The translations under genes and the position numbers were made by a program. From CAJBLF01 sp964418415 (GTDB taxonomy: Bacteria; Patescibacteriota; Gracilibacteria; Absconditabacterales; Absconditicoccaceae): a stretch of 64,000 nucleotides of DNA. Shown in pieces: positions 33,590 through 43,313 of this stretch (position 1 is its first letter; every line of letters starts with the position of its first letter). Location of the stretch: the NCBI GenBank assembly GCA_964418415.1, contig CAYQLB010000001.1, positions 1 to 64,000 on the forward strand, in the 5' to 3' direction. Under the pieces are notes generated by a model. It had not been told where the DNA came from and did not search any database. It saw nothing but the letters and a program-made list of their open reading frames with translations.

Positions 33590-34651
33590 TTGTTATATGA
33601 TGTTATCATTATCGGTTGAGGCGCATCCGGGCTCTTTTGTTCGATATTTTTGCCAAAAGAACGAAAAAAATGTATTATAGAAAAAACTGATAAGCTTGGC
33701 TCTAAAGTTTTGCTTTCTTGAGGAGAAAGATGTAATCTGACTAATATCTCTCTAGATATTTCTTCACATTATGTCTGACAGTCATTGAAATCCCTTCTTT
33801 CCTTATTCCATAAATTCTGACCGGAAGATATGATTGCTTTCTTATATGATCATGGTATAGAAACTATCGAAGAACAGAATGGAAGAATTCTTCTCAAAAG
33901 TGGAAAATCTAAACAGCTTGTAGAATTTCTTGTTGCACAATCTCACAATAATCAGACAGAACATCTCCTCAATCATGAAGTACATGCTATTAGTTGTTCA
34001 GAAGAAGGAACCTTTGTCGTGACTACTTCTGCAGGTGTATATTCCACAAAACGTGTAATTATTGCTACCTGAGGTCTAACCTATCCACAACTTGGTGCAA
34101 GTCCTTTTGCCTATGAAATAGCAGAACAATTATGACTTTCTCTTATAAAACCTCGTCCTGCGTTGTGTGGTATAGAAACTAAAGAAGATGTTTCTTTGTT
34201 GGCTGGAAATACCGTACAAGGAATTTTGATGCTCTATCGTGAGAATAAAATCTTCTATAGCGCCAAATGACCTATTCTTTTTACTCATACGTGAGTGAGT
34301 GGGCCTGTGGTTTTTGATGCTACTCTCTATATAGATGATATTTCCAAATACGCATTACAGATAGATTTCGATCTTTCATGAACCAGTAAGAAAGTTGTTC
34401 AAAAATTGAAGCTCGTAGAAGGGGATACTATTCGTGATTTCAGAATAAAAATGTTGAGATCTCTCCAAGAGGCCAAGGTATCTGTCTGAGGAATTTTGCT
34501 CTCTGATCTTGATCAATGATTTCAATCTAAAAAAATCTCTTGATTGTATTTTATCTGAGAGTCTCTTGATATCACTGGTAAGACTTGATGATATAATTTG
34601 CAACGAGCACGAACTAGTGCCTATGTTTGTGCAAAACATATTTTTTCATAA
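33590..34651 (+). CDS. HI0933/BaiN-type flavoprotein
   Basis: This 353-aa protein starts with TTG 33590 (no in-frame ATG nearby). FAD-binding MLYDVIIIGGGASGLFCSIF (middle Gly TGA); LLSGGERCNLTN, the CNxTN signature of the family; VIIATGGLTYPQLGASP; THTGVSGPVVFD; and the C-terminal SGLYFIGESLDITGKTGGYN. Slightly short (family about 400 aa). About ten TGA glycines. Members are NAD(P)/FAD-dependent oxidoreductases of poorly known role. The TTG start is supported by lack of alternatives. Confidence 0.88.
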
Positions 34652-34663
34652 TATATCTTGATA

Positions 34664-34697
34664 AGAAAAAAATAGGGAACTGTCTCCCTATTTTTCT
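34664..34697. terminator. Bidirectional terminator
   Basis: AAAAATAGGG-AACTGTCT-CCCTATTTTT: perfect 10-bp stem with A-run before and T-run after, between the convergent flavoprotein gene and the minus gene ending at 34717. Confidence 0.9.
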
Positions 34698-34716
34698 GTC
34701 TATTACTACTAATATA

Positions 34717-35496
34717 CTATTTGATTTGGACGTTTATACCCATCAATTTTCGTGTTCACTCTTCTTTGAAAAACTTTTCGTTGAAATATACTGTACCATC
34801 TTGTGCTGCGAAAGATCCATCTACACTCAATATACCATTACTATCTATTGTAGGAGTTGCTGCGTAGCTAGGTTCTATGTTTGTTATAGCTCATAGATTG
34901 ATTTTGTTGTCGATAAATGGTTGAAATGCTGCTTGTAATTCAGCTGCAGTAGTCTCTTGCTTTCGTATTTGTGCTATAGTATTGTAGAAGTTAGTGAAGT
35001 CTCCTGCGTTGATTGCGTCAGCGAGAAGTTTCATACCTCCTTGTACCAATATCGTAGTGTCCGCTTGCGAAGGAATGTCTGAATTAGCTGTACCTTCTTC
35101 TGTTATTCCGCTTTGTGGTACATTGAGATTTAGGATTTTCCGTTCTCCATCTTCTTTGATCAGATTGATTTCCAAAGGTAACTTACTTCCATCTTCCAAG
35201 GTAACAGTTCCTTTCAGTATTCCTTGATTGTTAGCAATTTCTCTTTCGTTCCATGATGCACTTTTGAATGTAATCAAACCTGCTTGTTGGACGAATGCTT
35301 GAAATTGCTCTAGTGTGGTAGAAGATTGAAATTGTCCTGCTGTCGCAAGATAAGCTTCTTGTACGTTGCCTGCTTTGATATCCGCAAACATCGTATCGGC
35401 TACTTTAGGCAATCCTGAGGTAAATACGAAAGCTAGGATGATGATGAGTACGATGGCTCCTACGATAATCCCGAGCACTTTAAGAAATTTTTTCAT
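34717..35496 (-). CDS. Membrane-anchored extracytoplasmic protein
   Basis: This 259-aa protein starts at ATG 35494-35496. N-terminal helix MKKFLKVLGIIVGAIVLIII with following hydrophobic residues. The exported part holds two similar halves (ADTMFADIKAGNVQEAYLAT and LLADAINAGDFTNFYNTIAQ), reminiscent of DUF4864/DUF3887-type stress-linked domains (NTF2-like), though not identified with certainty. Two TGA glycines near the C-terminus (34891, 34765). Function unknown. Confidence 0.7.
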
Positions 35497-35577
35497 GTAT
35501 GATTATATAAAAAATAAAAAAGATTCTACTACGATAGATAGCAAAATCTCCTATGAAATCAAATGTATTCCTTATAT

Positions 35578-36498
35578 CTATTTTTTCAAAAAATATCTAC
35601 GTAAGAGGAAATATGTCGCCAAAGCTATTCCTATGGATAATAGTATGAAGAGGGGATAAGCAATTTTCCGATTTTCTGCTCCGGTCATCATTGTTCGTTC
35701 TGACATACCTCCGATTCCTGCAATGACGGTCAGTGGCATGAAGATGGAATTGATAAATGTTAATCTTGTTACACTTTTATTACTCTTGATACCGAGAAAT
35801 GTGTTGTATGCTGCCATGAGCGAATCGTTTTTCTCTGTCAGTGCTTTGATGGTTCTGATGATTTTCGCTAATTTTGAACTAAGACCTTTGAAATAGGTGA
35901 TTAGATGTTTTTCGTGTAATTTTTCTATATGTTTTATAAGTTCGTCGATTATCTCATCCTGAGAAATGAAGTTGTGTTTTATAAATATCTTATTGAGATC
36001 TTCGTCGATAAGTTCATCTATAACATCTTCATCCTTTCTATCTATCTTGGATTGTATATCTAAAAGCTTCTGTGATGAAATTGCTAATGATTTGATAGTC
36101 TTATCATAAAATCCATCTATGATCCTGTAGAGAATATAATAGGGAGATGATTTATATGATCCATCGATACCCTCAGCTTCTTTTGTCATTTCTTTGAATA
36201 TATCATCCATTTTCTGCGATACCAATCCTATCGAGGTGATGATAAGATGTTCTCCTATGATAACATCCATTTCGTTGAAAGTATATCTAGATTCTTCGGA
36301 TATGTATTTGGTGAAGGTCAACGCCATGAAAAAATGATCGCTACTCGTATCGATCTTGGATTGTGCATTGATGTCTAGAATATCTTCTACGATCATTTCA
36401 TGAAAATTATATTCCTTGGCCAGATTATCTATTGTTTCTTTTTCAGGAGATTGAATACATATCCATTTGGTTTTACCAACTTGTAATGTTTTTTGCAT
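35578..36498 (-). CDS. corA: CorA-family divalent cation transporter
   Basis: This 306-aa protein has the acidic N-terminal funnel domain (VEDILDINAQSKIDTSSDHF), long helices, and two C-terminal membrane helices (FINSIFMPLTVIAGIGGMSE and YPLFILLSIGIALATYFLLR). The universally conserved GMN selectivity motif reads GMS (IAGIGGMSERT). The basic C-terminal tail RRYFLKK is normal. No TGA codon is used. Transports Mg2+ (or Co2+/Ni2+) in the family; the GMN change may alter selectivity. Has its own promoter at 36534-36561. Confidence 0.85.
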   Translation of the reverse strand: MQKTLQVGKTKWICIQSPEKETIDNLAKEYNFHEMIVEDILDINAQSKIDTSSDHFFMALTFTKYISEESRYTFNEMDVIIGEHLIITSIGLVSQKMDDIFKEMTKEAEGIDGSYKSSPYYILYRIIDGFYDKTIKSLAISSQKLLDIQSKIDRKDEDVIDELIDEDLNKIFIKHNFISQDEIIDELIKHIEKLHEKHLITYFKGLSSKLAKIIRTIKALTEKNDSLMAAYNTFLGIKSNKSVTRLTFINSIFMPLTVIAGIGGMSERTMMTGAENRKIAYPLFILLSIGIALATYFLLRRYFLKK

Positions 36499-36533
36499 AT
36501 TGAACGATGATTATCGTATAAAATTCACTTCTC

Positions 36534-36561
36534 ATTATACTCGTAAAAATTTTCCTGTCAA
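36534..36561 (-). promoter_or_regulatory. Sigma70-type promoter of corA
   Basis: On the minus strand TTGACA (36561-36556), a 16-bp spacer and TATAAT (36539-36534), both full consensus. The corA start codon is 36 bp downstream. Confidence 0.8.
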
Positions 36562-36725
36562 ATTTTCTTGTGTTGACATAATTATAAAAATAGCTTCTGT
36601 ATGTATAAATCTTCGATTTTGATAACCCATGGTTTGCAAACATACGTCAAAATTCATTTTTGTAAATAAGAAATCATATATTTAGTTTTTTTGCTTATAA
36701 AAATATCTTTCTCTGGTGTTCTTTC

Positions 36726-36754
36726 TTGATTTATTTTCTTTCGTGGGGTATACT
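36726..36754 (+). promoter_or_regulatory. Sigma70-type promoter
   Basis: TTGATT (36726-36731), 17-bp spacer, TATACT (36749-36754), 45 bp before the ATG at 36800. Confidence 0.65.
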
Positions 36755-36799
36755 TATATTGTACAAACAAACCATTTACCCCTTTATTGCATAATCATC

Positions 36800-37243
36800 A
36801 TGGAAAACTTCAACGCAAAATTATCATCTGAATCAATTCGTAATGTAAACGCTCTTATCCAAAAGATCGAAGGCGTATGTAAAGATATCGAAAAAAATCT
36901 TGCGCTTTGTTTCGAACTTAGTGGTGAATCTGTAGCTCAATATAGTGTCACTACAGCCAATAAAGTAGAATCAGAATTTGTGGATAGAGTCATCCTTAAT
37001 ATTCAAAAAATTAAGAATCATCTCAAAGATCTCAGAAAGGCATTAAACAAGAAAATCATAACAGATACGACTGATATTGAAAAAATTATTGGATCTCTCC
37101 AAGAGACATCTGATACTTTACAAACATTCCTCCTTTCTAACGGTTTTTTCAATACTACCTTTCAAATGCCGGTCATGGAAATCCAGGGAGCTATCGACAA
37201 CATATTCACTCAAGTTACTTTGGTAGAAGAGTATGATAGATAA
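36800..37243 (+). CDS. Helical hypothetical protein
   Basis: This 147-aa protein starts at ATG 36800 (MENFNAKLSSESIRNVNALI). It is predicted to be almost wholly alpha-helical with heptad-like spacing (IEKIIGSLQETSDTLQTFLL). No TGA and no known domain. It ends 8 bp before an assembly gap, so downstream context is lost. The longer frame from 36716 would overlap the promoter and is rejected. Confidence 0.65.
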   Translation: MENFNAKLSSESIRNVNALIQKIEGVCKDIEKNLALCFELSGESVAQYSVTTANKVESEFVDRVILNIQKIKNHLKDLRKALNKKIITDTTDIEKIIGSLQETSDTLQTFLLSNGFFNTTFQMPVMEIQGAIDNIFTQVTLVEEYDR

Positions 37244-37251
37244 TTTCATTA

Positions 37252-37351
37252 NNNNNNNNNNNNNNNNNNNNNNNNNNNNNNNNNNNNNNNNNNNNNNNNN
37301 NNNNNNNNNNNNNNNNNNNNNNNNNNNNNNNNNNNNNNNNNNNNNNNNNNN
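37252..37351. other. Assembly gap (100 N)
   Basis: Exactly 100 N, a conventional scaffold gap of unknown true size. The right edge starts inside a 23-bp tandem array, which probably caused the break. Confidence 0.98.
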
Positions 37352-37430
37352 AGAATTAAGGGCTACGCCAATTAAGAATTAAGGGCTACGCCAATTAAGA
37401 ATTAAGGGCTACGCCAATTAAGAATTAAGT
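37352..37430 (+). repeat. 23-bp tandem repeat at gap edge
   Basis: Three copies of a 23-bp unit (agaattaagggctacgccaa plus tta) and a partial fourth. The unit contains gaattaa, and the reverse motif attaattcttc follows at about 37436. More copies likely lie in the gap. Confidence 0.9.
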
Positions 37431-37499
37431 AAATGATTAATTCTTCATGTCTTAATATCTTAATCTAAAAGTGTAAGCGGTCTTTCAAATATATAAGTT

Positions 37500-37533
37500 A
37501 AAAAAATGACCCTGGTATATCCAGGGCATTTTT
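37500..37533 (-). terminator. Terminator of the GNAT gene
   Basis: On the minus strand CCCTGG-ATATA-CCAGGG followed by TCATTTTTTT, 12 bp after the stop codon at 37545. Confidence 0.85.
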
Positions 37534-37544
37534 TATACATATTT

Positions 37545-38105
37545 TTATGTGCTATTTTTGGGAGGTAGAAAATCTTTATAATACAAATAATATTCTGAAT
37601 CCTTTCCTTCATCTCGTTCATTATATCCATTCGCTTTGTTCCATTGTTTTGATATATCATTTTTTTTATTCACTCTTGATGCTACCATTGCAGGTTTATG
37701 TGATCTTTGCATTGCTTCTTCTGCTTCTTTTTCGAATTCTTTTTTCAATTTTCTTGCCAATCATTTCTGTCTGTATATATTTTGCACACCGACATATTTG
37801 GAAAAAAATGCATAACCTTCCCCCATTTCTTCATTTAGTACTTGTTCTTTTACTATACCTCGGAGGCATGCAATGATTTCTTTTTTTTCATCTTGTATCA
37901 CGTAATACATGTGAGTATCATCATTTTCCCTGATTATCTGTTCGAGATTGCCAGTAACTTCTTGTTTGAAAATATTTTTTTCTGTGTAAAAATTATTGAT
38001 TTCATCAAATGTTTCTTTGATGAGTTTACTTATTTTTTTGATAGTTCATTCATCGTTTTTCATCTCTTTGGATGAATATCTTTGAATAGTATATTCTTGT
38101 TCCAT
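37545..38105 (-). CDS. GNAT-family N-acetyltransferase
   Basis: This 186-aa protein starts at ATG 38103-38105 (MEQEYTIQRYSSKEMKNDEG). It has the GNAT acetyl-CoA motif IYRQKGLARKLKKEF (R/QxxGxA with the Gly as TGA at about 37763) preceded by a strand GVQNIY. The N-terminal helices (TIKKISKLIKETFDEI) and a VIQDEKKEIIACLRG strand pair fit the fold. Substrate unknown. It sits 25 bp downstream of the S1-fused ATPase and is probably co-transcribed with it. Confidence 0.8.
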
Positions 38106-38130
38106 AGTGTATTTTCTATTATAAAACTCT

Positions 38131-41130
38131 TTATTTTTGTGCCCAAACTACTTTCTGTTCACCATTTATTTCCTTAAATTCTTTGGCTTTGACTATGATC
38201 TTATCACCTATATTGTAATACTTTTTTCGTTCGACTCCAGCTGGAGCAACAATAAAGTTCTTGTGTAACAATCCTTCAACTCCCTTAACGGTAACGAACA
38301 TGCCGTAGTTGTACATCAGCTTGATGTAGCCGTCGTATTCTTTTCCGAGCGTGATATCCTTGATACTGAAGGTTCCGTTGTCGTGAACGATCTCTCCTTC
38401 GTATGCTGGCGTCTTCGTTATGGGCGCTGCAGATGTTTTCGTTGCTGCAGTAGTTGCTGCAGGCGTCACGACCCCCTTTTCCTTCTCTATCTTTGCGATG
38501 TTCGGACAAAATTTTAGATAACTCTGATTTTTGACTCCGGCTTGATTGTAGATTTCTTGGAGTTGCTCCAAAGCGCGTTCTTTTTTTCCTACTCGGATAA
38601 TCAATGCCCCATTATTTTCTATTGTAATAGTTTGATGCTGGTAAATATCTACATGTACGGGTATTGTTTTTCCGTCAGGAAAACTTACTTTTCCTCCTAT
38701 TTCGTATTTTATATTTGCTTGATCTTCCAATCCTTTGGGTTTACTGTATCGAATCGCTTTGTGTGCATAATATTCTGTATCAAAAATTATTGCATCTGGT
38801 TCTTCACCATCAATGGCAAATTCTGTAAAATATGTAGTATGTTGTTCAATAAAGAGATCATGGAGATTCTCTACTTCATTTTCTGTGATTCCTAATGATT
38901 CGAGCCTAGCTTTCTCCATTATTTTTTCTTGGAGGGAGAATGTCTTATTTGCTCGTGCTGCCATAAGTTTTTCTAGTTGTTCTCTTTCCATTGCATATCT
39001 TTGTCTTGATTGTTTTCTTACTTTGTCGATGAGTTCGAGAGATCCTTCGCCTAACTTGATTGGAGGTAATGTTTTCATGGAAAAGGGGTCGGATGAGATA
39101 CCGTCGATCATCAGTCTGGTATATGTTGTATATTTTGGTAACGAAATGAGATCATTGACGGTCGACATATTTTTGAATTGCCCAGTGATCATATCTGCAT
39201 CGTCTTTACCTAGTGTGAATGCTACCGTCGTACCTACGTTTCCAAATATTGCGTCTTTGGTTTTTTCGTCGAGCTGCGCAGTATATTGATTCGCTACGAT
39301 GAGTGCTAATTTATATTTTCTTGCTTCAGACAATATCGTTGCAAATGATTCTGATGCGAAATTTTGGAACTCATCGATATAGAGATAGAATGGTCTTCTC
39401 TCATGTGCTGCGATATTTGCTCTGGACATAGCATCGATTTGGAATTTCGTTACGAGCAATGATCAGATCATATTTGCATTATCTTCTCCTATTTTTCCTT
39501 TGGATAAATTGACGAGCAGAATCTTTCCTTCATCCATAGCGTTTCTCAGATTGAGTTTTGTCCTTGGTTGACCAAAGATATTTCTGACTAATTTGGACGA
39601 GAGGAATTGTCCGACTTTGTTGGTGATAGGACCGATAGCTTCTTCTCTTTGTTTCGGCTGTCGTTTGTTGAATTCGCTGGTCCGGAATTTCATAACAACT
39701 GCATCTTTGATATATGACATTACTTCTGTACGAAAATTATCGTCGATGAGCATCCTCAAAATATGCATCAAGGTTGCATTTGGATAATCAACAAGAGATA
39801 TTGCTACATTTCTTAATATATACTCCAATCTTGGTCATCGACTATCACCGAAGAGTTTTTTGAAGGTAGAAACCACTCCTGATGCAATGAGATTTTTTTC
39901 TTCTTCGGTCGATCCCTGTAGGAGATTGAATCCAATAGGGTAGTCGGTATCTCCGACATCGAAAAGTATTACATCATTGATCCTATGTGTCGGTATATGT
40001 TCCAAAATATTATCTACCAATTCTCCATGCGGGTCGAGCAAGGCGAGACCGTTTCCAGCTGCCATATCACTTTTGAGGAGATTCTCTATGAAAGTTGATT
40101 TACCGGTACCTGTTTTTCCTACGATATACATATGTCTAAATTTATCTTCATCTCTGATACCGAAGGTGATTTTTTCTCCTCTATAGTCCGTGTTTCCTAG
40201 GATGGTCAGTGTTTTTGGATCAGTATTTTTTGTTGTAGGTAAATTCGTAGGATAGGGTAATTTTCTATAGAGTGTATAATCTAATCCTTTCACAAAGTTG
40301 TCCATAGTCGGAATGTGAAAGAAATTTACCGCTTGGGAATGCATCATTCCGTGAAACTTTTCAGATGTCTTTATTTTTATTTTTCCGTTGGAAACAAATG
40401 GTGCAAATGCAGCTATGATATTTTTCTTGAGATTTTCTCTCGTATAATGATCTTTGGTTGCGATTTTGTAACTGAATGAACCATAAATTTCCGGCTTTTC
40501 CTCTTTTGGTTTCTCTATCGGTGTTCCATCAGGATTCTTTTTTTTAGGTTCTCGAATTCGTTTAAATATTGCTTGCATATATTGAAAAAAACTTTTTTCT
40601 AATTTGAATGTATAAGTAAAATAGATATCGAGTTTTGAATTCTGATCTACCATATTGTATAGCGAAAAAATACCATTCATAGGATCCATATAGGTTCCTC
40701 CTCTTGTAAATTCATCTTTGGTAAGCAGTATTCCCTCTTTGTCGAACTGTAATCGTTCTCTTCTTTGTGTTGTAGGAAACGGTTCTTTCATTTCCTGTAT
40801 ATCCGAAGTAGGAAAACTTGTATAGAAGGTATTTTCGAAATAATTTTTGAAATCTCTTGGTACGCCTACATAGAGTTTGATATCGGCTGCATTTCCGCTT
40901 ATAATAAATTTTATCTGCTTTTTCTTGAGGCTTATGATATTTTTGCTTACCGTGTCCCGATGGTTTACACCATGATCGTTGTCTTTGAATGGTTTTATAT
41001 GAAAAAAAACATAGCCTTTGCTCTGTTCTCCCGAAATTGGCGTTCCTGATATTTTGGCAATAGTAGTTTTCGGTTTAGTTGTGGTAGCTCAAGCAATCAT
41101 TTTGCCGAGTTTCTCTGCGTGTTTTAACAT
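38131..41130 (-). CDS. VirD4/TraG-like ATPase with C-terminal S1 domain (paralog 2)
   Basis: This 999-aa protein starts at ATG 41128-41130. A long N-terminal region lacks a clear membrane helix. The ATPase core has RHMYIVGKTGTGKSTFIENL (about residue 338), LLDPHGELVDNIL, and Walker B FYLYIDEFQNFASESFATIL followed by SEARKYKLALIVANQ. The last 90 or so residues (TLGKEYDGYIKLMYNYGMFV through GDKIIVKAKEF) have the layout of an S1 RNA-binding domain, preceded by a Thr/Ala linker. TGA sites: 41087, 39835, 39460. Paralog of 29740-32223. S1 fused to this ATPase class is unusual and suggests nucleic-acid contact. Confidence 0.85.
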
Positions 41131-41239
41131 TTTGTTTGGAATAGTGCTAAAGTTTCAAAGGAAATACAGTTGAAACTGTTTTTATTTATATATTTTTATT
41201 ATACATATTTTGTCATAAAAAGCAAGTATTTCTGATTTT

Positions 41240-41370
41240 TTCTTTGTCTCCCTTTGCGACCGAAGTAAGTCCCGTAGGGGGTAAATGGAGAAACCCGGAG
41301 GGGAGAGGAATTTATGGACTGTCCGTAAATCCTCCTCCCCGTAGTACTACGGGGCACCCCTCCTTTACAA
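41240..41370. repeat. GC-rich repeat with the shared 18-bp palindrome
   Basis: In the gap between the S1-ATPase and the PriA-like gene. CCCCGTAGTACTACGGGG (41337-41354) matches the palindromes of copies A and B except for one covarying pair (T-A here). It is flanked by an outer pairing of ctcctttgtaaaggag type (cacccctcctttacaaaggagg, 41355-41376). The sequence outside the palindrome does not align with copies A/B. Confidence 0.6.
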
Positions 41371-41415
41371 AGGAGGACAGAAAGACGTTGTATTGTTTTT
41401 GACTTTCTGTATATC

Positions 41416-42168
41416 TTGGATAGTTTTATTCTTTGTGATTTTGCTGTGTATTTGTACAGTTTTGATCGTTTTTTCGGCGTTGATAAGGTCTGTTTACTTG
41501 GTGACTCTGGTAAAAAGAAAATCAAGGCGGGTGATCTGCTGATCTTTGGAAATCAGTATTTTCTTGCGTTAGGCGACAAGATAGTCTTTTCTGAACAATA
41601 TGAACACTTAGAAACCGTCAAAGCCGAACTCGTCTACAAACAATTCTTCACAAAACCTACCCTGAATCTTTTTCACTGGATGGTGGAAACCTACTATACG
41701 ACCTATAAATCTGTGGTCAGACTTTTCATCACTAACGATATAGAAAAACTCTTGGAACGTGAAAATAAATTGCCGAAAATCGCTAAAAATTGACAAAAAG
41801 TAGCTGAATATTGATTCTCATTAGCTGCTGAAGGACAGACGTTGATTGTTTTTTCGGACTTATGGACGATGTTCAATTCTACTTCAGAACAATTCCGCGA
41901 AAGCGAAGGTGTTGTATTCTTGTCGGCGACGCAGACTGAGAAACAGAAGGATGTACATCGATGGGAAATCAAAAAGTGAATGAAATCAGTTATTATTTGT
42001 ACTTATGCTGAAATATTCCAGGATTTTTATGACTTGAAAAAAATAATTTTTGTCGATCCCCATAAGCGATATTATGCTAATCAGCAGGATCCGAGATATA
42101 AAGTAGCTGATGTTTTGCAAAACATGAAGAAGTTCTATGGAACTGAATTAGAAATTGTTTGAATATAA
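41416..42168 (+). CDS. Degenerate PriA-like protein
   Basis: About 250 aa from TTG 41416. The C-terminal half resembles the first helicase lobe of PriA: ESEGVVFLSATQTEKQKDVH, WEIKKGMKSVIICTYAEIF, DFYDLKKIIFVDPHKRYYAN, DPRYKVADVLQNM (compare the DEEH box of PriA, here DPHK). The Walker A GSGKT motif is missing and lobe 2 and the zinc fingers are absent. The N-terminal part may correspond to the PriA 3'-DNA-binding domain. TGA is read as Gly four times. It probably lacks helicase activity; this is inference from motif similarity. Confidence 0.6.
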
Positions 42169-42240
42169 TTTTTCAAATAAAACCATACATTAAAAATGAT
42201 AAAAGATATTATCTCTTCTGTTTTTTTAAAAAATATAAAA

Positions 42241-42270
42241 AAACCGGGGAATACCCCGGGTTCTATGTTT
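42241..42270. terminator. Bidirectional terminator
   Basis: ACCGGGGAATACCCCGGGT with an A-run to its left (T-run for the minus strand), just beyond the stop of the minus lipoprotein gene at 42274. Confidence 0.8.
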
Positions 42271-42273
42271 TTT

Positions 42274-42576
42274 TTATTCGCTCACGATATAGAAATCATG
42301 ATCTTCTCCGTCAGCAATGACGGTAATATCGACATCATTATTTTCTAATCTTTCGCACATCCTGTTTTCATTCATAACCGCGTGGAGGGTGTCTCCGTTT
42401 TCCATCTTTACATTTACCAAGATATCTCCTTCCCAGAGAAAGGAAAGATTCTCTTGGTCTTTTGTGTTGAGTTCGCTCATATTGCAAGGACCTATTAGGG
42501 TTCCTTTACTTTTTTCTGCGCAGCTTGTGCAAAACAGTATAATAGCTACTACGATAATTGTTGTGAGTTTTTTCAT
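42274..42576 (-). CDS. Small lipoprotein
   Basis: This 100-aa protein has signal peptide MKKLTTIIVVAIILFCTSCA with lipobox C-T-S-C. The mature part is acidic with two further Cys (GPCNMSEL, NRMCERLE) that may pair. No known domain. No TGA codon. Own terminator. Probably anchored on the outer face of the membrane. Confidence 0.75.
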   Translation of the reverse strand: MKKLTTIIVVAIILFCTSCAEKSKGTLIGPCNMSELNTKDQENLSFLWEGDILVNVKMENGDTLHAVMNENRMCERLENNDVDITVIADGEDHDFYIVSE

Positions 42577-42682
42577 TTTGTATATTTTTTTTCTTTTTAT
42601 ATATATTTACTTATATATGTCAACTATAATTTACTTTTTTATAAGTTTTGGAAGACGAGAAAGGAATCTATGCTTATTTTAT

Positions 42683-42711
42683 TTGAAAAAAATACGTATC
42701 CGGGATATACT
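42683..42711 (+). promoter_or_regulatory. Promoter of the pilus operon
   Basis: TTGAAA (42683-42688), 17-bp spacer, TATACT (42706-42711), 29 bp before the ATG at 42741. There is no Shine-Dalgarno sequence in the short leader. Confidence 0.7.
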
Positions 42712-42740
42712 TAGCTGTACTTTATTCTTTACGTATTTCT

Positions 42741-43313
42741 ATGAGTGCAGGTAAATTCCATTCCAGGCGAAAATCATATTTCCAGTTATTGCTTCTTGTT
42801 TTTGGCTTATTATTGATTGCTTTCGGCTATCTCAAGGTCGATACCTTTCTGATGAACCAAAATATTACCGATAAGCGTGTGATGGTTGAAGAACAGACTA
42901 AACAATTGGATGCATACAAACTTCTTACGGGATATAATAAGTTGCAAGCAGTAAAAATTCTTGAAGAACAACAGACAAGTATGCCTCGATCATCTCATAT
43001 CACCAAAATCATTGATATGCTCGAAGATATGAAAAATATCGATACGAATACGACAGATTCTATTCAGCTTTCTGATTTTAATGTCAGTATGGATAAAATT
43101 ACGCTCAAAGGGCAAGTTTCTAGTTTACTGCTCTTATATTATTCCAATACGAACAAAGGCATTAAGTCCCTCATAGATAGATTCTCTAGTTTAGACTTTG
43201 TCAAAGATATTAGTATTCATACCTATGATAGAGTACAAGAAAGTAATTATTATGAATTCGTTTTAGAAGCTAACGTCATCAACGATGCAGGAACAGGTAG
43301 CACCACAAAATAA
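42741..43313 (+). CDS. Type IV pilus assembly protein, PilN/PilO-like
   Basis: This 190-aa protein has one N-terminal membrane helix (YFQLLLLVFGLLLIAFGYLK, about residues 13-32), a coiled-coil stretch and a small ferredoxin-like domain. This is the layout of the PilN/PilO inner-membrane alignment proteins. The assignment rests on topology and context: it overlaps the next pilus gene by 29 bp and is followed by pilC and prepilins. No TGA. Confidence 0.65.
   Translation: MSAGKFHSRRKSYFQLLLLVFGLLLIAFGYLKVDTFLMNQNITDKRVMVEEQTKQLDAYKLLTGYNKLQAVKILEEQQTSMPRSSHITKIIDMLEDMKNIDTNTTDSIQLSDFNVSMDKITLKGQVSSLLLLYYSNTNKGIKSLIDRFSSLDFVKDISIHTYDRVQESNYYEFVLEANVINDAGTGSTTK

Noticed and set aside
37352..37430. 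CRISPR array
   Set aside because: Units are directly adjacent with no spacers and no cas genes in the window.
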